Assembly: GCA_947623455.1 (NCBI GenBank)
Contig: OX392527.1
Coordinates: 46,358,401 to 46,422,400, forward strand
From: Mimachlamys varia
Taxonomy: Eukaryota; Mollusca; Bivalvia; Pectinida; Pectinidae
Length of the DNA: 64,000 nt
Direction of reading: 5' to 3'
Position 1 is the stretch's first letter. Each line of letters begins with the position of its first letter. The translations under genes were made by a program, and so were the position numbers. Under the pieces are notes generated by a model. That model saw nothing but the letters and a program-made list of their open reading frames with translations. It did not search any database and was not told the DNA's origin. This document shows positions 34,901 to 43,900 of the stretch, in pieces.

Positions 34901-37900
34901 AAATGACAAAGCACTTTTCTGAACCCCTATCGTTGCTTTCGTCACATAAAATTGAGAAGGGTTCAAGTTGACATGTCTCTACAACAGTTTTGCAGTGAGG
35001 GTGCGATGGCCTGTTTAACAATCTGTGTGCACTTAGTGCGGCCACATGAAAACTTCTTTGCTATTTCACTATCTGGGAATAACTCTGGTGCAATCTTTGT
35101 GAAATGGTCAGCAACAGAAAATGGGTGTGGTGTTCAGCCATCATGAAGCTGAACATCGTCTCCGAACGAATTACTTTGGTGTCGAGGGGTTCTTTTACTT
35201 TTAAAAATCCTGAGATATTGGTGGAGCTCGACTGTGCCTTTACCGATCTCTCGTGATTAACTGAAAGAATGTGGCGCTTTATGTTATAAGAGCCACTTGA
35301 TCCAATCGTAAAGTTGGTATTACACAACTTGCAACAAGCATGTTTGTTTCCTAAAACACTTTTAGACAGCCAAACATGATCTTTTTCCTATTTTACCAAG
35401 TAACTTTTTTTCTTTGAATTTGATGTGCATGCTGGACCCAACAACAATCTTTTCCTAGTAGGCGACAGCATACTTTATGAAATATCAAAGGGATCTATAA
35501 GCTTTATACTGAGATTATGAATACTACTCACCTTTATTGAACTTATCCCCTCTCTGAAGGTACTTTCCAAACGGATAGCTTCATTAGCGACCGACAGGAA
35601 GTGAAGCGCGACACCTAGCGTAATTTTCAGAAAAAATATTGGAGTTATTTCCCTTTGTACAGTACAAGATAAAATGGCCGATTTATGGCTTCGCGTGAGA
35701 CGACTTGAGGATTTTTCACTGAAGTGTGAGATTTGCACCTCACGTGGCGTGAGGATTGTCTCAACGTTAGAGATGTCATTTTTACGAAGAATTTACGAGA
35801 GTTTTTGTCTCACGCCGTGAGAGTTGGCAACACTGCTTTAGTGTTTGCAATATGATAAAGACCCCTGTCCTTGATCACTATACAGTATAAGTAAATCTGA
35901 ACATGACACTTTTAGGATGATTCTGAAGCTTTCCCTGCTCCAGAATTGTAATCTAAATAACTTTCAATACAAAGAAGCACCCTGTACCATCATGTTAAAT
36001 TCCTATTCACCGAACCAAACATTCCAGATCCGATGACGTTTAATGTTCCAGTGACCGGGTTATTTTGGTAGAGGAAATGAAGGCTGGAGAGGAGATCTAT
36101 TTTGGCATCAATGGTTTCAATCCCCCGACCAATCACCCGGTAGTTGTAGTGGGAATCGCCGAATAAATACACTTCTCCGTCTGAATATATCAACAGAAAG
36201 CAAACCGAAAAAGAAGCATACAGCATAAAGTGACATATGACAGGGGACAACATACAAATAATCAAAAATAAGAAAACATACCAGCATAGTATGCAGAGGA
36301 CAATCGAAGAAAAATATCAGATTAAGGAACAAGTACAACTCTATTATTACTATCACTTTTACTATAATGTATTATACAGGGAAGGTATATTGGTATGTTC
36401 AGTAGGATGTTTCTATCATGAATGGGGTGAAGACCCGCAGCGAGGCGTACGGCAAGAAAGGTCTGTCTCTCATCTAATGTGTTATCTTGGATCTTCTTTC
36501 TCAATGTCATGCCCAACCCAATCATCTCCATGACGATGAGAAGTTTTCTATGATCTGTTGGATCTGGTTACTTTCCAAACAGCTTTTGAAAAGTGTCGGA
36601 TAGTAGTTTCATTGTCCTGAATGTGTATGTAGGGGAGGAAGGCGTTTGAACTTGACCATAAGATTCTTTTTCAATGTCAAAAACAGATAAAGCTTTGCAT
36701 CATCGGTGGATGTTTTAAGTTCAAACTCTGACACTGGTAATCCAATCACGATCTGAGTTAAATTTAGAATTTCCCTATTAACGTTGATGCTAAAATATCA
36801 ACCAGAGTTTTATAAGGGTAAGGAAATGGAAGAATTTAGGCATTGAATAATCTACATGCAAGTCCTGAGTCCTGTACTCGTAAAATCATGAGGGGACTCC
36901 TAGAAATTCGGGAAATACTTCAATTTATCATTGTGGGACCCATTAGTTTTAGCATTATGTACTAAAAGACCCATGAAATTAAGTTGTAAATTGATCACTG
37001 TTTAGGTACAACTTTTTCATCAAAACTTTTCCATAAGGATAAACAAACTCACTTTGCCTGCATTTCTAATCCATCGAGGGAGAACACAACTATATTATCA
37101 CTGATGTCGTTTGGAAGGACATTTTGCTTGTGAATGGCATGAAGGCCTGTAGGGAGGTGTAGGGCAAGGTAGATCTTTTGTTTCTCATCTAAAGTGTTAG
37201 ATTGGATGTTTTGTCTCTCATCTAAGTTTTAGTTTGGATCTTTTGTCTCTCATCAAGTGTTCGCTTGGATCTTTTGTCTCAATGTCATGCCCAGTCCAAT
37301 CATCACCATCACAATCAGCAGAATTTGTTGATCTGTCGGATCGGGTACAGTCCATACAACGTTGGAACATATCCAGTGTCAGACAGGAGTTTCAAAAGGG
37401 TAAGGAAATGGAAGAATTTAGGGTCTAATTTTTCATCAACATTTCCAATAAAAGTAGACAAACTCACTTTGCCTGTATGTCCAATCCATCGACGGAGAAC
37501 ACAATAATATTGTCATCTTTGATGTCGTTAAGGAGGAGACATTGCTCATGAATGGTGTGTAGACCGGCGGCGAGGCGTAGGGCAAGGAAGATCTTCTGCC
37601 TCTCATCGAGAGTGTTGGCTTGAAGTTTTTGTCTCAAGGTCATGCCCAGCCCAATCATCTCCATGACGACGAGAAATTTTCGATGACCTGATGGATCTGG
37701 TAACAGACCATATCGCTTTGGAACATATCCAGTGTCAGACAGGAGTTGCATTATCCTTGCCTCAGAGATGATTTTGTGCCTATCCTCCAGAGCATGATAA
37801 TGAGCAACTTCACAAGCCAAGGGTGTACAATACGCTACTCTCCTTTTCACCCTTGGCGGATCTCACGGCAAATTCGAAGTTCCCTCACTGCGCCACCTAG

Positions 37901-40900
37901 TGGACTATTGCAGTTGTGTCCCTTGTTTTACGTAATTCCTGACCAATCAAATAGCTCGTACTATTTGTGTACGATTCAATAAATAAACAGAAATGGCACC
38001 GCTCTTTGATGAACATGCTATATATGCGAAAAATTCAAAATTCAAGAACTTCGCGAGACACAGAGACGATCAATCAGCTTAATAAACAATGGAAATGATG
38101 TTTTTGTTGGAACAAGAACAGGGAAATAAGCTTGTGTTTTCTTTTTGTAACATTTCCATTTTATGAATGAGATCATAGTCGATAATTTGTTCAACTTCGT
38201 AAAACAAAATCCACACACGTATCTGCATTTTTTATCTGCCTGATCGGCGACATATCCCAAAATTTGACTCAACTGGTCGAAAACGGTGAATGTCGGGCCA
38301 AACATCACACGTCTAGACTTCGTTGACAACATGTTGTTACAGACACGACATGTTTCCGTGGGCGCTGCCATCTTTGTTATTTACAATTGCAGCGCGCGTT
38401 TTGATTGGTCGGCTAAACCTAGCCGCATCCAATCAAAATGCAGGAACGGGAACTTCGAATTTGCCGTGAGATCCGCCAAGGGTGAAAAGGAGAGTAGCGT
38501 ATTGTACATCCTTGGCTTGCGAAGTTGGATAATGAGATTTGATGGCAACTGTCTGACCAGTGGGGATATTTGTTGCCATTAAAACCTTAAAAAAAAGGAA
38601 TTAAATATAAGTATTGCTTCAGTGTTGGCATTACGATAAAATCATCTGTCCGCAATCAATATACAGTAACAACTTCACATATGTCCCAACAAAGAAATAT
38701 ATAACCGAACATATGATACATTTTGGATAATTCCTTATTTCAAGATAAGCTTTGATAAAAAAAAGCCCGCTGAACCATCATTTGAATTTCCTTCTTACCA
38801 AACCAAACATCTCTGATCCAATGACATTAGCATTGCGGTGACAGAGTTATTTTGGTATCAGAAATGAAGGCTGAAGAGGAGATCAATTTTGGCATCCATA
38901 GTTTCAGTCCTCTTGTGGAGGTTGATCAACCATGTACAGGGGCCTTCTTTAATTCTGTTGAAATCTTTATACTGATGATTGCTTTTCATCTGATTCCATT
39001 AAGGCTACCAAGCAGTTCAGGTTCTGTTTCTCTGGATTGTGCATGCAATGGAGTTAATTGAGCTATCTTAGCAACATTTGCCAAACTGTTTTGTGGTTGC
39101 TGCAATGGAGATGAAGTATATAGAGGGGCCTTCTTGAAGATTGTGGGAACTGTTGTACTAAGTTCACTCTTCATCTGGTTACACAAGGGCTACCAGTTTA
39201 CCTTCTATTTCTGTAGACATGCTTTTCGCTGAATCGGTGGTGCAGTTGCCACCTCAATATTTGTATATACTGATGCTGCTACACGGAAGATTATATGGTC
39301 TCGACTATTCTGACCTGCTACACGGGAGATTATATGGTCTCGACGATGCTTATATCAAGACGATGTTCCTTGATGGCATCACATAACTCCTGTTTACTGT
39401 CATCATGGTCATAAAATAAGTATTTTTCTGGGGTATTATTTATTAAATTTTGTGTCAGTGGATAAAATTCCTCTAAAATGTCTGTACTGATGATTGCCTT
39501 TCGTCTGGTTCCATAGTGGCTACCAGTTCAGTTCATATTCCATTTCTATTTCTCTGGAATGTGCATTTTGTGGAATTCATGTTACATTTGCCATCTCAAA
39601 AGTTAGTACTAAATTATTTCACAGCTGCATCATGGGAGATTGTATTGTCTTAACAATGCAAGTCGCTGTAAACTAGCTGACATCACATAACCATGCTAAC
39701 TCTTGTTTACTGTCATCAGGTAAATACAGTTTTGGGTCGCACCAAACCTCAAACTTGATGTGAAATGTTATTTACAACGTTGTTGGATTCAGACAGAGGA
39801 TCATGTGATAGTGTGATTGATACCTGTACATGTAGAATATATAAAAGTCTAACTGTAACCTGTAAACCATCAAAAATAAATCTGTGAATTTATTTGAGTT
39901 GAGAAAATTAATGTTAACTATGGATTTCAATTTTAAAAAATCATGGAAAAATTGATAAGATTTTGCAGAGAAATTGTTTCCATACTGTATTTCATGGGAA
40001 TAATTAATACTTCGTTTCTGTAACTGACTCAAAAGTGATTTATTGGATAACTGTCTAGTTATATAGCGATATATGGAAAATTAAGTACAAAGTGAGCAAG
40101 GGCTTACATAGATATACCCCCACAAAGTGGTCAAGTGTGACATTTGACCCTATACCAGGTAAACTTGACCGATGACCACCAAACTCTAATCAGGTATTGA
40201 CTTGAACTTCATAGTGTGATGGTATGGTGTGAATATAAAGTATCTTGTACACAAGTTTTTTGTTTCAAAAGTGGTCAATTGGTGACATTATTTGATTAAG
40301 CTTTAAACTTTAACCTTGACTGATGACAACCAAAATCTAAACAGGTATAGAACCTCGACATGTGATGATATGGTGTTAATCAGTATGAATCTGACCAAGG
40401 GTTTTCAAGATATGTTGTACACATGGTCCGGACATTGTGTACAAGATAGCTCATGAACCCCTGGTATGATGTCGTTATATTCATACCATAGCGTTGCACT
40501 ATGAAGGTCTATACCTGTGTAGATTTTGCATTGTTGGTCAAGGTTAAAGATCAAAGGGTCACTACTGTCCTTTTTGGGAATAAAAACTTGTGTACAAAAT
40601 ATCTCAGGAACCCCTTCATGGATTTGGTTCATATAAATTTGCAATATAACATCACACTATCAATTTCTGCACCTGATTAGATTTTGCTGGTCATCGGTCA
40701 AGGTTAAATGTCAAAGGTTACACTTGACCACTTTGTGGGGGTAGGGTATATATCTATGTGAGCCCCTGCTCACTTTTGTTTTCTTTACCTGTTTACAGAT
40801 TGCCATCAATCAGAGGGCCAAGAGACTTGACGCTGGGCGGAATTCCAAAGAAAGTGTTCACACCTACAATTCCTGCTGCTAGACGTGACAAGACCAAAGA

Positions 40901-43900
40901 CAGGTAAATACAGTGGAAAATTATTGCTACCAACTGAACAAAAACTGGTGGATAGATCATTTGAAATGATCCAGTAATACTGCATACATACTTGAAATCT
41001 AGTGAATTATGTGTTAGAGTAAAACAGTTTTGGTACCAAGCTATAACAGATATTCTGTATCCGAAATTAGAATGAACCAATTATCAGCCTGGTTGACAAA
41101 TTCCTGAGAAAGCTTGCTTCCATCCACTGCTACCAGTGACATGTGAAGGCAGATTGATATCCGAGAACAAAATGTCACATGTAAACTGCTTGGCCATCTT
41201 TGAATGAATCTTGTTTGAAATTAGCATTCAAAAACATTCTACATGTGCAATTTGAGTTAAATGTTTTCAAGTCAAGTCATAATATTTCACATTTCCATTT
41301 TACTGCAGTAGTGTTCCCTTGGTCTCTAGTTGTTTCCTGTTTTTTTTTTGGGAATGATCTAGAAAATTAAATGACTGATAGCTATAGGCTGCCATCTTGG
41401 ATTTTGGCTGTGGAAGCTATTACAATTTCTTTGAGATTGAGATGCATGATAGAACTTTCTCAAACTTCATATGTATAAGGGTTCCTCTTGGTCCATAGTT
41501 GTGCTCTTTTGATTTTAGGACAGATCGGATAATATAAATTGCTGACAAGCATCCATCATTGATTTAAAAGTTTAAAGATAATTATTGCTGTGTCTTAATG
41601 GAATTTTCAAATTTCATATGATAAATATTTAAATACATCAAAGAGAAAAGAAGGGAAAAGATGCAACTGTTATAGAATAGCTGAAGATCTTCAGTGGTGG
41701 TCATCAAGATTTCATGAGATTTGTAAACAGTGGGAGAGATTATTTTTTGTTGTTCAGTCAAGTACAAGATGAAGGCCCAAAGAAGGAAGGAAAAAGAGGG
41801 CATAGTGCTGATAGAAAAGGATCAGGGTCAGAGCGGGGCAGAGGACGTGGGCGAGGGCGAGGAAGGGGAAAACCCCAGGATGTCATCCAATCACATTCCA
41901 TTTTTGAGCAAGGGCCGACAGACAAAATAGCCAAGGGTAAAGTATTGTATAGCTCTATTTCATGCCAATTTGTAACAATAACCCAATTTGTAACAACCTT
42001 TTTAATGTAATTAACTTCATCAAAAGGGAGCTTAGATCATGGGAATTCACTATAAATGAATTTCTGAAATTCAATGTATTGGCACGTAACATAGCAGAGC
42101 ATTGGTGATTATAGACAAAGCATAACATTCTTTTTATTAATTTATGAACCTATGTATGCTGTTTCTTGAGCCTTCACTTCAATAGAAGCAACTTTCCAAA
42201 CACTGATAAGATTTAAAGATGTGAAATGCCAGGATGTATATATATAGCGTTTGTAATCAATGCAGAGCTATCTATGTATTAGGCAGATTCACCTGGTTAA
42301 AGGATAGGTACTTAAGCTTTTAATTGGCTGCTTTGTATGCAGATTTCTCCGGTGGCTACCCCAGTGGAGGAGGTGGAGGAGGAGGAGGAGGAGGAGGAGG
42401 AGGTGGAGGCGGCGGCGGTGGTGGGAGAGGGGGAGGTTCAAAGTCCGCCTCATCTTCTGGGGGGATAAGGACTGGAATCAAGGCAGAGCGTGGTGAGGAC
42501 GGATCCAAGCAAGTTCTTGACTATCTGCTGAGGGACGATGTAAGTCTGTACTGATGACTGATGTTTGTCTATTTACGGGTAATGTATATCTAAGGAGGAT
42601 ATTTCAGGTCTATTTTCTGTGTTCCAGTTTATAGACACTTCGTGTGATTTGGAGGACCCAACCACTCAGCCTGTGCTGCTACCTCTGTGTGCCAGGGTGG
42701 ACAAACAGACCAAGCCTGATGTCAAAATCAAAAGTAAGCTTGGTTGATAATGATTTGCAGTACTGACGGTTTTTTTTCCATAAAATGAAAGTGAATAAAT
42801 CCAATAGCCATAATGAGATCATTAAAAGTTTTGTTTCAATTCTTTGTGTACTTAATCCAAATACAGTGGCTATAGTGTGACCAAATTATGTGGAATGAAG
42901 AGAATAACAGTCAGTTTTTTCCTCTCTGTAATTTCCAAGCGTTCCCTTACTCTTTTGAATATGTACAGAGAGTTATAAACTGGAAGAGACAAATTTTTCA
43001 TCTTCAAAGACACAACTTCTGTTGCCGACTTCCATCTGTGCTGTTTAAACATACAACATTTGAGGTCAGTAGGCCAACATTCATTTTATCAGAAAACTGT
43101 ATTCTACTTTCAGAAGAACCAGGTTTTGATGCAGAGATGGACAGCGTCGACTCCAAGCATAAAGTATCGGGACTAAGACAGTCTCCAGTAGTGGTTGAAG
43201 AGAGCTGTGACCAGCTCTTTACAAACCTTGGGAAAACAGGTAAATAATGAAGACTTCTTGTGACTGTTAAAATAAAAAATGTAAAAACATATTATATTGA
43301 GGTTTTAAGTGCAGTGGGTTTTGCTTTGATGCAACATCTGTCAATTGACACACCTAACTTTTCCTCAAAAGATTATTATACAAAAATTGGCTGTAGAATG
43401 AATTTTGAAAAAAGAAGTAATTTCACCTTAATGCAGTGGGTTTTGCTATGTCAGCAGTGCAGGGATGAAAATCCTCCTCCAAAAGGAGGAATTCCTCATT
43501 TTTGATAATTTTGCTGTAATGTTAATTCTTTAAATACTCCATTAAAACCGCTTAAAATGTGGGTTTCTCTCCTTTTTCACAATTGGCTGTTTTCATTTCT
43601 GACAGTGTACTGAAGCTACTGATTTACCTTTTGTATTTTGTAGTATATTTCAAAATTTATTTTTTCAGAAGATTTCATTGACAGATTAAATGTTTCCGAG
43701 ATTTTCTTAGGACAATATTCCCTTTGTTTTGATTAACTATGCTCTAGTTTAACACAAAAGAATATGCCTGAGTTTTTTTTCGTCACACAGAAAACAGCGA
43801 CTTGATGTTTTTCCAATTCCCTGATACCATGCCTGGGGTCCCAGCCAGTAATAGAGGTGCTGATGATGACAATCGACAGAAATCCCAGGCAGGGACTAAG

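Larger units (their letters stand above)
32411..35833 (-). mobile_element. hAT-superfamily transposon, 3.4 kb, inserted in kinase-like pseudogene
   Basis: Flanked by the 8-bp direct repeat tgctttag (32403-32410 and 35834-35841). Ends are inverted: cagggttgccaa on the left and ttggcaacactg on the right, whose final tg overlaps the right repeat. An uninterrupted paralogous site at about 31605-31625 (aattgctttagtgttgacaa) shows the pre-insertion state. hAT elements make 8-bp duplications and often start CAGxGTTGCCA. The interior carries a broken hAT transposase on minus. Confidence 0.85.
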
